A stretch of DNA of 64,000 nucleotides from Annona cherimola. Taxonomy: Eukaryota; Streptophyta; Magnoliopsida; Magnoliales; Annonaceae. The translations under genes were made by a program, and so were the position numbers. The notes under the pieces are model-generated. The model made no database searches. It was not told where the DNA came from and saw nothing but the letters and a program-made list of their open reading frames with translations. Where the stretch lies: contig CM059971.1 in assembly GCA_030490835.1 (NCBI GenBank), forward strand, positions 128,310,564 through 128,374,563. The letters run 5' to 3'. This document shows, one piece after another, positions 12,270 through 24,800 of the stretch. Each line of letters opens with the position of its first letter. The first letter of the stretch is position 1.

Positions 12270-14021
12270 TAGGGGTGCACATGAGTTGGGTTCAACCCAC
12301 AACCCGTTTAACCCAACCCACTTAAATTGGGTTAGGGTAGGGTTGGGTTGGAAAATAGGGTTTAGTTCAACTCGTTTTTAAGTTGGGTTAGCAAAGTCGG
12401 GTTGCGTCAACCCGTTTTTAAAAAACCAAACCTAACCCATTTTCATGTTTTCAACCGTTCGACCACCCCCCACCCAAAACACACACACACACACACACAC
12501 ACAGAAGAAATAGAGCTCCAACAATGATGTGCTCAAAGGAAGCAAGAAGCGACTTCCCTGCAATGACTCAAACAAGCTTCATCTTTGACAGCCATGGCGA
12601 GAAAAAGCATCTATACTAACTTGCTCTCCCTTATTGTTTATCTCACGCAAAGCAGTTGGATATAGGAGGCTCAACATTTCAGCACAATCGCACACTACAT
12701 CAGCATCATCCACGTGCAGATGCTCTGGTGGCCAAATTGACGCATGCGCTTTGGGGAAGATGAAACCAGATTGGGAAAAATGTACAGCACTTTGATGCTC
12801 TAGTGGAGTTCGCACGTCTATGTAAATGCGGGTGAACCATTAAAATATTTTAGAATTTTATAACTAAGAAAACTCGTCAAATCATTCAAACGAACATTTT
12901 CATTAAAATATAATAATTTAAAAATTACTCATGAAAACCTTTGCTAAATGAATTTTTTTATTATTAAAATTTTCAGAAGAAGATTGTTTTGTATAGGTAA
13001 AAAAGAAAATATTAGTTGAAAAAATAATAAGCATATAATTTTAAAAAGTGAGTTTTTGTCACTTTTTTGGAATGCGCATGAATGCATGTAGGGGTGGGAA
13101 TCAGGAAAGGTTAAGGTGTGCTCAACTCTGACCCTACATTTTAAAATTTGTGTTTTACCTTTATTTTTATACCAGGTCGGGACAATGTTGGTTTGACCCT
13201 TACTTGTCTTCAGTAGGTCTCAGAACAAACTTTGAGTCCGTATCTGGAATGAGTCAAGTAAAGATGCAGGTCAAGTAAGATGGTTTAAGAATTTATGAAC
13301 CTATTAAGTATATAAACGTATAGATCCTAAATTTAAATCTTGTATGCTTCGATCTATTAATAATAGTCAAAGTAAAACATCATTATATTAAATAAAATAT
13401 GAATATTAGAACAGGTTAATAAAACATACCTCATTCAAAATAGTGGATCAACGGGTCAGCAATGGTATTGAAGAACCAAGTTAGGTGGATCGGCGGGTCA
13501 AGGGGGATCAATGGGTCAGAAATGGTATAAGAAAGTATGAGGTACAGTTGGTCCGGCCCGACCCACAATTTCAAAAAATCTTAAATTCCCGCCCTACCCC
13601 TGTAAAAAATAGGGTTGAGTTAGGGCAGCTCACAAGTCGACCCGCCTTGATTCCTACCCCTAAATGCATGTACATTTTATCTATTTAAAACAAAATTACA
13701 AATAAGCCTCCTTTTAATATATGTAGGACAGTAGTAAATTTTAATTTATGAATATATTTTAAAGTTAAGTTATAAATATAACTTTAATTAAATGGATTAT
13801 TAAATACAATTTTGTTGAAATTTTTTGAATTCATTTGTAATTAAGACCAGTTAAGTTGAAAAGTGGGTTCATAATTGGGTTGGGTTGGGTTGAATTGGGC
13901 TAAGATTGGTTGGGTTAGGGTTGGCTTGGCTTGGCTTGGAAGGTTTTAAAAATTGGGTTGGGTTAAAAAGAAAACAGGTTGGAATTGGGTTGATTTCCAA
14001 CCCAACCCATGTGCACCCTTA
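12270..14021. mobile_element. Non-autonomous hAT-type element with AACCC-rich ends
   Basis: The left end, TAGGGGTGCACATGAGTTGG, matches the inverted right end, which finishes CCATGTGCACCCTTA. The flanks GGAGTGTG (12262-12269) and GGAGAATG (14022-14029) agree at 6 of 8 positions, as expected for a worn 8-bp hAT duplication. Subterminal AACCC/GGGTT repeats lie at both ends. Inside are an AC microsatellite (12480-12502) and a nested element (13089-13662). No transposase is visible. Confidence 0.75.
13089..13662. mobile_element. Nested non-autonomous hAT element, 574 bp
   Basis: It starts TAGGGGTGGGAATCAGG and ends CCTTGATTCCTACCCCTA. The flanks are a perfect 8-bp duplication, AATGCATG (13081-13088 and 13663-13670), diagnostic of hAT insertion. 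It sits inside the larger hAT element, so it inserted later. No transposase frame. Confidence 0.85.
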
Positions 14022-14416
14022 GGAGAATGCCCTGCGACATGTGTAGACGCATAACCTGCGCCCGAGTGCGCCACCTTGCCCCTAGGCGCACCTTTGGCAA
14101 CTATGAATGTTAAGAAAGATATGAAGCATTTCCCACCTTAAGATAAAACCAACCATTCAACCTTCTTAGCAACCGTATGCAGGATGTTTGATAAAATTTC
14201 TGTACCAAATGAAATAACTAGCACTTTTGATTTCACGTCCAGATCTATAATCTAGCTCTGAAGAAACCCCCATCAAACAAATAGTTCCGATAATCAGAAA
14301 CAAAAAAAGTGGATTTATTCCATCAGACAGCAGTATCTATCTTTTCTTTCACCATATTTCTAGGAAATTCATACTCAATGCAAGGGAAAAAAAAGTCAAA
14401 AGGAAAAACGATTTAC

Positions 14417-14780
14417 CTTCCCAGTTTCATAAGACTCAGGAACTCTGTACTGTGGTTGAAATCGGAGTCGAAATTGTAAATTGTGTTGACTTTTCAGATG
14501 TGTGGCGTGAAGAGAGGAGACTAAATATTGAAGTGGCAGTGGTGGTAGCGCCGTTTCAACCAATGAAGATGAAGAAAACACAATGGCAGTGATGGCGCAG
14601 AGAGAGGAGATGGATGAGGAGGAGGATTTCCCTATTTGCTTCGTTTATGCTAAAATTAGAAGTGGATTTCATATGAAGCTCAAGAAATCGAAAGGATTTC
14701 ACAGGATTAGGGTTCGCTGTTAGTCAAGAAAACAGAAAAGGAAAGAGAGGGATCGGTAGTGGGGAAATGGAGAACGAAGC
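14417..14780 (-). other. Possible 5' leader exon of a minus-strand gene
   Basis: On the minus strand this stretch reads like a plant 5' leader: a CT-rich start, an AACCCTAATCC tract, short upstream ORFs, and a strong donor GGGAAG|GTAAAT at 14417. No start codon opens a longer frame. A pyrimidine-rich acceptor, TTTTTCTGTTTAG|GTGAGG, lies just before the xylosyltransferase start codon (exon would begin at 5754). The leader could therefore belong to that gene through an 8.7 kb 5'UTR intron that swallowed the 6399-14105 transposon stack. The TATA-box near 5860 argues for a separate local promoter. The exon could also belong to an unrecognised gene. Confidence 0.3.
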
Positions 14781-14959
14781 TGGAAATCGACGGTGATTTG
14801 CAAAAATAACCCTTTTAACTTATTAGTGTTTTAACCCTTCGTTTAGATATACCTGAAGGTTTTCAAGCTTCACAAAGATAACCCGCACTGGTGTTTCTGT
14901 CTCTGAATGGACCAAAATGCCCTGACACAAGACAGTGGCTAAATTGATTTCGCTGATGG

Positions 14960-16090
14960 CTGGGAATTAGGAGCTTAAATTGGGTGGGTTGACTCAGGTT
15001 AGGGCAAACTTAACCCTAACCCACATTATAAAATTTCAACCTAACCTTATTTTCAACCCTATTTTTCGCACCTTAACACAACCCTATTTTCATCCTATAG
15101 AAATCGGCTCGGTTCGGGTTGGAAACTGGGTTAAACAATGTAAACTATCATCCGAACAACTTGTTTAAAATACATATAGTTATATACATAACCAAATAAA
15201 TTCAAACAGAAATTTTGCAACCAAATAACTAAACACAAACACATTCCAAACTACACACAATATGTTTTAAATATCCAAACAACATGATTAATGCATAAAT
15301 GATGACTATTTTAACACATCAATTTGGAGAATAAATCAACACAAATAACTAACACACAACAGCTCTCCAATATAATCTAAACATATACAAATAACTATAA
15401 ACCCAAACAGAAATTTCACAATCAAGTAACTAAACACAAACACATTTCCAAACTCCACACAATATGTTTTAAACATCCAAAGAACATGATTAATGCATAA
15501 AAGATGACTATTTTAACGCATCAATTTGGAGAATAAATCAATACAAATAATCAACATACAACAATCTAAACAAATGCAAATAATATATATTTCAAAATTA
15601 AAATAATTATATATTTATACCTTGTCAAAGGGGAGCACAAGCCGCATAACAGAAGCAGCACAAGGACGGCAACCGGGCAATGCACTGGCGCAACGGTGGC
15701 GACAAGGCAACACGGCAGTTGGTGGCAACAGGGAAATCGACAGCTGGCAGTATTGGAAGAGGGAGTAGGAGAAGAAGGAGAACTGGAGACAGAGGAAGGA
15801 AGAAAAAATCGCCGGCAACAAGGCTATCGGGAGGGAAGAGGGAAGTGAGAAGGAGAGGAGGAGAAATCGCTGGAAGAGTGTGGCTATCGGGAGGGAAGAG
15901 AGAAGTGGTAGGGAGGGAAGAAGAAAACTCGTCGGGAACAAGGCTATCAGGAGGGAAGAAGAGAAATCGTTGGCCGTCGGCAGCTAAAGGGAGAGACGAC
16001 GAGCGGTGGCGAGAGAAAGGGTGTCGGTGACTGCGAGGACGCTGCCTGAGAAGAGAAGAATGTCGGGAAGCCCTGGCATGCCTCTGGTAA
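14960..16090. repeat. Repeat-rich block with 201-bp and 60-bp tandem repeats
   Basis: The block opens with GGGTT/AACCC-rich DNA like a hAT end (14975-15130). Two copies of a 201-bp unit follow (15203-15403 and 15404 to about 15590). Then comes a purine-rich array with an exact 60-bp period: (A/T)GGCTATCGGGAGGGAAGAG begins at 15821 and 15881, a variant begins at 15941, and a degenerate unit precedes them. Long proline/serine-rich frames on the minus strand are by-products of this array. Probably an old transposon body; complete ends were not found. Confidence 0.55.
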
Positions 16091-16345
16091 GGACCCCGAT
16101 CGTATGCTACCGGTTTTTTTACAATATTGTTAATCAATGTGAATTTAAATTACCTAAAATATCATTAATTTTCAAAAATAAAAAATAAATATCTAAAATA
16201 CTCTAAAAATGATAAAAATTTATACATATATTAAATACACTTATATTAACAGTTTTATAAAAAAAATTAAAAAAATAAAAAAATAAGTATATGCGCCTGA
16301 GAGCATGCAACGCTGCATGCTCCCGGAAGCATACGATCGGTCTCC
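16091..16345. mobile_element. Short TIR MITE
   Basis: The ends GGACCCCGATCGTATGCTAC and, inverted, GGAGACCGATCGTATGCTTC form terminal repeats over 255 bp of AT-rich DNA. The flanks TCTGGTAA and TTTGATAA agree at 6 of 8 positions. The family is not recognised. Confidence 0.6.
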
Positions 16346-17640
16346 TTTGATAAGGTATATATTATATAACGGTCCCGTTCATGAAATTCATTTTTCCATC
16401 CAGTAGCTTCCATATTTAAAATCTTGATAATAATTGAAAATTTTACTTCATTTATTATATTTAGTATAAAAATTCACTCCTTTTATTATATTCAGCATTA
16501 TTTATAGTATCTCAAAAACTCTTTTATTTGTTTAGATTCACTGTATATGAGTCCTGTATATAAATTATAAAATCAACGTAGCAAAACGGTTCAACGCTAA
16601 AGTATCAATTTTAAAATAATTTTTTAACATCTAAAACATCTAAAATATAACTACTATGTAAATAAACAATTCTGTAAAATATTATTACATTCTAATATAG
16701 GTGTGAATAAATTTAAGAGTTTTTCATAATTTATACATGAATATATATTTTTCAACAAATGTGGTATACTTGATTGGAATGAAAATTTAGTCTTCTAAAT
16801 AAATAAATAATGTTAAATATAATAAATAAATTAAGTTTTCTATAAGAATCAAAATCTTAGCTATCTAACATTACATTAAAGCGGAGCCCATTATATAATA
16901 TTATATTACTTAAACAGTTGGTACGAATCAGGTCAGGTTGACCAAACCCTCAACAAAGCTCAAACTGATTTGCAAAATCAGATCGGGTTGAACCTGATTT
17001 TAGAAAATTATTTTTTAAAGTTCACAACCCCACTACGCAATCGGTCTGGGTTGATGCGGGCTCGGACTGGGGACGACCCTGTTTACGCCCTAGCTGGGAT
17101 GCATAAAGCAATAGGGAGGATCGACAAACGAGATTACAAATCTGGCAAACAATTCTTGATGCGCGATTGATCAGTTTGCAGATGGAAGAAAATTTGCGTT
17201 AGGTACGCTGATGGGGAAAGAAAATTTTTAGATTGGAGAAAATCCGTTGATGGCCTTGCAAATCGGAGAAGGAAGTCTGCTAACGATGACGGTGGCTGGA
17301 AGGAAATTCGGCATGGCTGCTCATGATCTCTCTAGCGCTGCAATGGAGACAGGTTTTTGCGCAGCTAACGAGAGAAGATGGGTTTTAGCCAGTTGTTGCT
17401 TAGTTAGAATTTTCACCTATGGATCGCCGGATCAACTCGTTGACAATGAGGATCAGAATGGACCAGGCCACATAGCACGTAGCTTGGTGATAACACCACT
17501 AGCACAAAATGCCATCAGTCGTGTTGGAGTCCCACCAGCTGTGTGGGGGTGTTTTGTAACTCTCCATTGAATGTACTTAATTGTAATACTAGATATCATA
17601 GTATCGTATAAATTCTAAATAAAAAAAGTTAAGGCTTTTC
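16346..17640. other. Intergenic DNA, no gene recognised
   Basis: The first 550 bp are AT-rich with weak similarity to the foldback-related family (region near 16560-16700). The rest has higher GC and contains a plus-strand frame of 107 codons at 17247-17570 that resembles no family I know and has repeat-like flanks. Confidence 0.4.
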
Positions 17641-17884
17641 GTTTGGGAAAAAACTTTAGAAGTAGGAAGTTCAAATAAGTGAAAGAATAATTAAAGAGTA
17701 TCTAAAAGTAGAAAAAATAAAGATAAACTAACTTCGGCGGTTATATTGAAATGTAAAGATAACAATAAAAAATTAAAATGTATAAGAATTAAAAAAATAG
17801 AATAATTAGATATTAAAATATGCCACAACCTAGTAATTTTTTTTACACATTGTTCTATATTAGAAGAATAATGTAAACAATGTA

Positions 17885-18165
17885 CATGTTTTAATATCAT
17901 CAAAAGTTTTTATACAAAAATTTTTCAATCTAAAATTTTTTACTCTCTATTACTTCCTTATTTTTTTTAATTATTTTTTCACATTTTCCAATATAAGTGT
18001 CTTACTTCCTATCATTTCTACATAATTTTCAGTACAAATAACCTATGTATTTTAAATTTATTATTTTTCTCCTCATCATTACTCTTATCGCATCACGTTA
18101 TTTTATGTTAATTCAAAAAAATTTCATCCAAAAATTTTATTAAGTCTCAAGCACACACTATTTAT
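17885..18165. mobile_element. Degenerate Tourist-like MITE copy
   Basis: It shows the family order: AAAAATTTTTCAATCTAAAA, TTTTTACTCTCT, TCACATTTTCC, TCATTTCTACATAA, then a TCATCATTACTC block near the right end. The terminal bases are eroded. An AAT microsatellite follows at 18188-18222. Confidence 0.5.
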
Positions 18166-18186
18166 TCCGTAGAAGTACCCAAAAAC

Positions 18187-18222
<36 letters not shown>

Positions 18223-18868
18223 GAAATGTTAAAAGCAAGAAGACAAGGCCGCTGCATAGATCTGGAGTCTCGTGCCGTGTTCTCCGTGAAAAAGACTTTC
18301 CTTCATATCATATTAGGCCTTACCACCTGAAACGTCTTCATAATCTAAAATCGATTGATTTTGGTAATTGGAACACATTCCCTCAATTAATTTTGGCTGT
18401 TAATCCGATGCATATCAAGAAGACACGTTCCAGGGTCACAATGCCTCACCTTTTCAGTTATGAAACCCCCATCCCCATTATCATCGGTTCGGAAGATCAA
18501 GACAAGACTTCATTTCTAGGAAAATTTGCAAGCAACTTCAAAGAAAATTTAATCTCTAATTCACTCACGTGATAACTCATCCACCAGTTTAATTTTCTTC
18601 AAACATTATTTCAAATTTCTTTTTTTCTAAAAAAAATGTGCTAGGACATTCTTCAATTGTTAATTTTAATTTTAAAAAGAAAAATTAGAGGGGGAAAAAA
18701 AAACTGTACCAGTACTTGGTACACATCAAAGGCAAATAACTGTTACATGTACATCCAAGGAAAATCTTGATACCAGCGAGGAACTAAAAGCTAAAAGTTG
18801 TATGGACCTGCTGCACTGCAACTGTATGGAAGCTGCTGCTATTTTCAGAGTCTGCTGCAAAAGTAGGC

Positions 18869-21800
18869 TCACAAGATGGAAGTAACTCGAACAGAATGAT
18901 CCGCTGATCCTGTCAAGAAGATAGGTTGTGTAGGGTGCCAATCTACTGTTGTTATAGCTCCACTATGTGGCAGCGTCCTCAATGCATTCATATGACTTTG
19001 CACCTATAATAAGTGCAATACATCAGCAACATTATCTTCTTTGAATAGGAAGGAATAAGCTCTTCAGAATAAAATCCAGCCAAGTATTTGCAAATATCAT
19101 CCTAAGGTTTTTTTTTCTTGGGCACTTTGTTTCCCCAGGTTCCCAGCTAACAGCCAAAACATGAAAAAGAAGAATCGTCACCTGATAGATTGGGGACCGA
19201 ACTGAATCTGAAGTTACCAATAGTTTCCTTCCATGAAAATCTAGTGCCATTTCATGTCTACAGATTTTTGTGCTCTCGGGATGGCAGAACCTAATCAGAT
19301 AATGAGTTCAGTCAATAGCATAAGATAAGACAAAAATTTTAACATTCTTTTTTGGCAAACACCTAGCATCACATCTGCCAGATTTCAAATTGCAAAGAAG
19401 GCATCCAATTTCTGCCAAATGGCACTAACATTTTAAACATAACTGGTAGGTTTCTTTAGAGAAGACCAGAAATGATTATGCTGTACTAGTGGCCTTTCTT
19501 ATCCATGGAGAAAAGAGTAGGCTACAACTAGTTGATGCCAAGGGATTACGAATGTGTTGGCTGTGTTATAGCTACAGTTTTATTTGGAATTCAACTCGCA
19601 TAACCATAATCAAAATGCAAAGCAGCCAACTAAATCCAAAACTTTGGCATTTGAAGACTGAATTGTACTTGTATATATGAGATCTTATTTGGGAAATTCA
19701 GCTGATGGCTCCATGGAACGTGCCTAAAATATCGATGGCTTGGTTAAATTTAAACCAACCACGTGCTGGTGTTACAAATGCAGTGCACAAATGTGAAGCA
19801 ATCTTTTAGTCAAGGCAGGTAAATCAAATCTTTTAGACATGAAACTTCACATCGGAGGTCCAGAGACTGGATGTCACCTGCTACAATCTCTTGACCAAAG
19901 AACCTGTCCTTGGTTTTGTAAGCTCCACTCAAAAATCTGCACCCAATACTTTTTTAGTGATGCCCTCCATATTCCAAAGTAGGATAAAGTCATAAACAAC
20001 CAATGTAAAAAAACAGAAGTAAATTGATCCCAAACACATATTTCACACATGACAAAATCTGAATTCAATGAAAACACGATATGCAATCTTGAATCAATGA
20101 ACTCAGCATGACTTTCAAGAAAGTGAGAACCATGAGAAAAGCGGCAGTCACTTCTTCTATTCCTTGCATCCCAACCAATACTAAGCTCCAACAACAAGCC
20201 TAGGCTAAGGAAAAATCAAACTTTTCGAATCATGGGAGATTTCATAATTCCACAATTTCAGCAGAGGCCGACCTCATCCAAGCATGTTTAATTTGAAGAA
20301 AATAGATAACCTGCCTTTCCATCAGAGCCTAAACTGAATATACTAGTCTCATCAGGTCCAAATAACACAGAGCTAACAGCAGCATCATGAGCAGGCCAAC
20401 CTGTGATTTGCAAGCCAGCAGACATGTCTTCCAACCAGTCAAGGAAGTAAGGAAATAATAAAATTCACTTTTTTGTCCATCAGGACTCGGTGCCATGCTG
20501 AAGTAGAAGCTCAATTTCACGTCACATGGATAAAATAGCAACACTTGTTGCATTAAATAAAATGACACGAAACTAAACCATTTGCGATGACTAAACAAAG
20601 GAACGACAAATAAGGATACCAAACATATGAATCATCCCGTCAACTGCAGAAGCTGCTAAAATCTTCCCATTGTGATTGAAAGACAGAGAAGTGATTGCCG
20701 GTGGATCTCTACCAAGAGGAAGGACTGTCTTCATAAAAGATCAATGATGTCACTACGTTTAATAGATTCGATTTGCAATGAATTGCACTTAGGCAATAAG
20801 ATATCTGGGAATAGTACAGACCATAGCCTTCCATGTCTTCATATTCCAAACAGTCAGTGAAGCAAATCCCATTTTTTCAACATCACTTAAATCATGCCTA
20901 CAATTTAAAATTAAAAAAAATAAAATCAACAATTTTAAACATGGACGACAACCATTTTCCTCTGTAGAACAGTAATTACAAATGAATGAATAAATTCCCT
21001 CAAAACTATTTCTTTCTTTTGGAAACCATCATCAATATTATTTATCATGGACGTGTTTGAGAAGTGATAAAACTTTGAGATGAAAATTTTTTAAATGAGA
21101 AAAAATAATGTAATATGATAGGAGTAATGATATGGAGTAAATAAAATAAAGTGAAAATAGATAGGTTAATTGTATGAATAATTGTGTAAAAATGATTGAA
21201 AAGCAGAGTAGTTATATAGAAATATGTGAAGAAATGATTTAAAAAATATGATAGTTGTGAAAAGTCAAAAGTTCTAGATTGAAAAGTATTATTTAAAAAT
21301 TTTATTGTTAAACAAATACACCCTATGATTCTCTTTTAGTTGTGTGATGAAGATTAACTCATAATTGCAGGCATGTCAATGTTTAATTCAATAAATCGCA
21401 CTTGCAGACAAAAATGTTAAACAGTACCTGTTTCTTTTGGTTGAAAAATTGTAAATCTTTTATGCTGCTTTTATTTGGAAAAAGTCCCAGACTATATCCA
21501 CTTCTTTTCCATCGTTATCCCTGATTTTTTAATAACCTAACTTTTTTATTACAACATATATTTTTTCTCAAATATGTAACGGGAGTATCCTAGTGGTGTG
21601 CACATACCAAAGTAAGTAATACCATTCCATTTGGGCCCCACCTTGATGATTTTATTTTTATGAAATTCCATTCCAGGTATCCACATTATCATTATTTCTT
21701 TAACAGGGAACTCAACTATCGTCCCATAACAAACTCATATTGGTCACAAAAATTGAAGGGCTTTTCCCAAGTATACTAACTATGTTTGACTCTAATACTA

Positions 21801-24800
21801 AATATACCCACCACTTTTTCGAAATCCCAGATATACCCACTATGTTTGCAGTTAATCCTAAAAATGCTCATTCCATTAAAAACTATTAGTTAAATTTTTA
21901 TAAATATCCAAAATACCCCTGTTACAGAACAATAAAAAAATTTAAAAAATAGAAAGAAAATGAAATTAGAACTTTTCAAATTTAGAGCTCGTGTGCAGTT
22001 AGGGCATTATGACATACAACTTTTCAATTATGTCCAAAATTTAATGGGCATATTAGTAATTTCACATATTAACTAATAGCATTAACTCACGTGTTGGGTG
22101 TTTTTGAAATTAACTGCAAACGTAATAGGTATATCTGAAATTTTGGAAACATAGTAAGTATATTTAGGATTAAGGTCAAATGTAATGGATATATTTGGGA
22201 AAAGCCCAAAATTAAAATTATTTGAGAATGAACCTCAAACCATTAAAATTGGTTATTTTTTATATGAACCAGCATACTTTCAATTAAACATCCTAGCTTT
22301 CTAAAGTGTTCATCCTATTTGAAATATGAGTTTTCCGCGAGTGTATAAAATTTTAATGTTTGAGTCAATATCCAAGCAAAATTTGAATTTCACACATTTT
22401 ATATTCTTTTAAAATGGTGCACTCAAACAAGATCCCAATTGACATGATTTTTAGTATCTTAGTTAAATGTAAAACGAAACCAAGTCTCATTAAACCTAGG
22501 CAAATGAAAGAAGTGGAAGATGAAAAAATTACCCCCTGGATGCAGCAGCTGAGACAAAAATTGAATCCACAGGACTACATTTCAAGTCCAAGACACTGCA
22601 ATAATAGGAGAAAATGCAAAATAAAAAGCTAAAGAGAGAGAAAAAAAAAAATCTAGAAAAGAAGGAAATTGGAAAATCATTTTTGCAGGAACCTTGGATA
22701 TGCTGCAGTAGTGCTGAGATCACAGACGACTCTCTTTGCATCAACATTCCATGCTTTAATACCGCCATCAGCCGTGCCTATGAGCAGCTATTGTCAAGAA
22801 TAATGAGAAATTGACTATGAACTTAACAATAGCATTTCCAAGAATCAAGATTCACAACAAGCACAATATTACTTAAGATACTTGACAATTGATCCACTAA
22901 ACACACCAAGCGGTCAGATTTGCACTCCCAATCAAGTGACATGACTTCAGCTCCACAGTATATAGTTGCATTTCTGGATGTTGGGGTTGATGAATCATAT
23001 GTCCAAATCCTTCAGAACCAACATAAAAAACACAATAAGATTATGAAATTCTTCACTGAAAATATGAAAAACATTAAGATTTTAACATAATTCACCAGAA
23101 CACATGAAAACTCAACAAGATTTCAATCTGAAACCTGTTGCCAAAATATATGAAATACAATAGATTTTGAAATCCTTTACCAATATGAAATCCAACAAAA
23201 TTTTGACAGATTAAGTTTAAACAACCAAACCAGTTTTTACTGTGAGAAAAACTTCAATGCAGTTGGTTTTATTTTACAACTACTTGAACTTTTTATTTTT
23301 TAAAACATATTTTCATTTTTTTAAAGATCCAAGCCATGTGTCATGTTCTTCTCTAATGATATGTGAATGATATAAAAATCATTTCAATTAAACTTGCATA
23401 TAACCCAGAAGTAGTATAAATGCACAAGGTTCTTTATAATTATATTTTTAAAATGCATTTAATTTTTATGTAGGCTAAATATATAGTTTTTAACACAATG
23501 CATGATTGGATGTTGAAAGAAATAAAAAAAATTCAGGCAGTTATAAAATATAACCAATTGCATTTAGGTTTTTCTCTTTCACAGTCGCATGATATTCCTA
23601 ATTTCAACAAGATTATAACAACTACCTCACAGTGCGATCAATTGAAGCACTTGCAATATTAGTTCCAGCAGCAGAAAAGCGACACCTACTAATTGGACCT
23701 GTGTGGCCTAAAAATGTTTCCTGTAAATCATGCCCATGAAAAAACTGGGTTATTTGCAAATGGACAGACACAGAATACAAAGAATAACAGGTGTCCAATT
23801 TGGCAATTGAGAATTTACTTCAAATACCTTAGAAAAAAAAATAGTTCCACACAACTAGCTACATAGGCTTAGATGACACCCATGTGATCATGATAGCCAA
23901 CATGAATGAATTGGGGGAAAAACTCACCTGGAAATCTACCTTCACTTCTGGGAATTCTTCTTCTCTGATCACCTCATCACAAGATCCTGTTGCAACAAAT
24001 CCAGTTTTTAAATTTGATGCCATACAACCTAAATACGGAGCACTGCAGCCAGAGAAAACATAACGAATCTTGAAAAAATGCCAAATAGTTTCTGATTCTG
24101 ATTTTAAGACTTAGAACTGAAAAAGAAGGCATATATTTCCTTAGGAAACCAGAAAATTTCTGGTTCGGGCAAAAAATGGAATTCATTACCAATTGCATAA
24201 CACCAATGGCCACAATTTCCAGTCTGGCTGGAACGTGGTTCTCATTGATCTTGTTTAGAAGGGTTCTGTAGGAACCAAAGCCACATTTTTTCCCCATGGC
24301 ATGCTACCTTTTCCCCCCTTTTTCCTTCAATCAATGACAACCCCTTGCCATTAAAGATAAGGAAAAACAATGCCATTGACAGCAATCATGCTGCCAAATA
24401 ATTAATATGAAAACAAATCACGTGAACAAACTAAAGTTGAATGCCTGGCTGCCTGCTGAGTGTTCACAAACCTGAATAAGGATTTTCTCGAAAGGTCACA
24501 AGGGAGTTCCCAGAGCTAACATCTCCAATAGGAAGCATTACTAAAGATCTTGAACCATATTCTGGATCAGGTGAGGTCAATTCATGCCTCCCTTTGGCAT
24601 GACCAAAAACACCCTGGATCTGTGTGTTAGTTCCTGAATCTCCTGAATGGGAAGAAGAAATGGTACTAGTAGTCTCGTGCAAATTCCTGGATGAAATATT
24701 GTTTTCTTCAACAAAATCTTTTGTTGAAATCCCTCTAGGTGAATTAACTTGAGAGCTGTTCTTTCTGAGCATATCCACATCCATTGCTAACATCGAAGCA

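Larger units (their letters stand above)
6399..14105. mobile_element. Large non-autonomous TIR transposon carrying nested insertions
   Basis: The left end, CATAGTTGTCAAAAGCGCAA, and the reverse complement of the right end, CATAGTTGCCAAAGGTGCGC, form terminal inverted repeats that continue more loosely as GGCGCAGG blocks. I find no convincing target duplication, so the superfamily is unassigned. The 7.7 kb includes a solo LTR (7087-11658) and a hAT element (12270-14021). Without them only about 1.4 kb remains, with no transposase frame: AT-rich DNA at 6470-7086 and a GA-rich tract at 11760-11990. The GA-rich tract gives long low-complexity frames on both strands that are not genes. Confidence 0.6.

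Noticed and set aside
15625..16137. 170-codon minus-strand frame and its 116-codon plus-strand counterpart
   Set aside because: Both are by-products of a 60-bp purine-rich tandem repeat, which keeps frames open on either strand.
17247..17570. 107-codon plus-strand frame
   Set aside because: No domain or homologue recognised, and the surroundings look like degraded repeat DNA.
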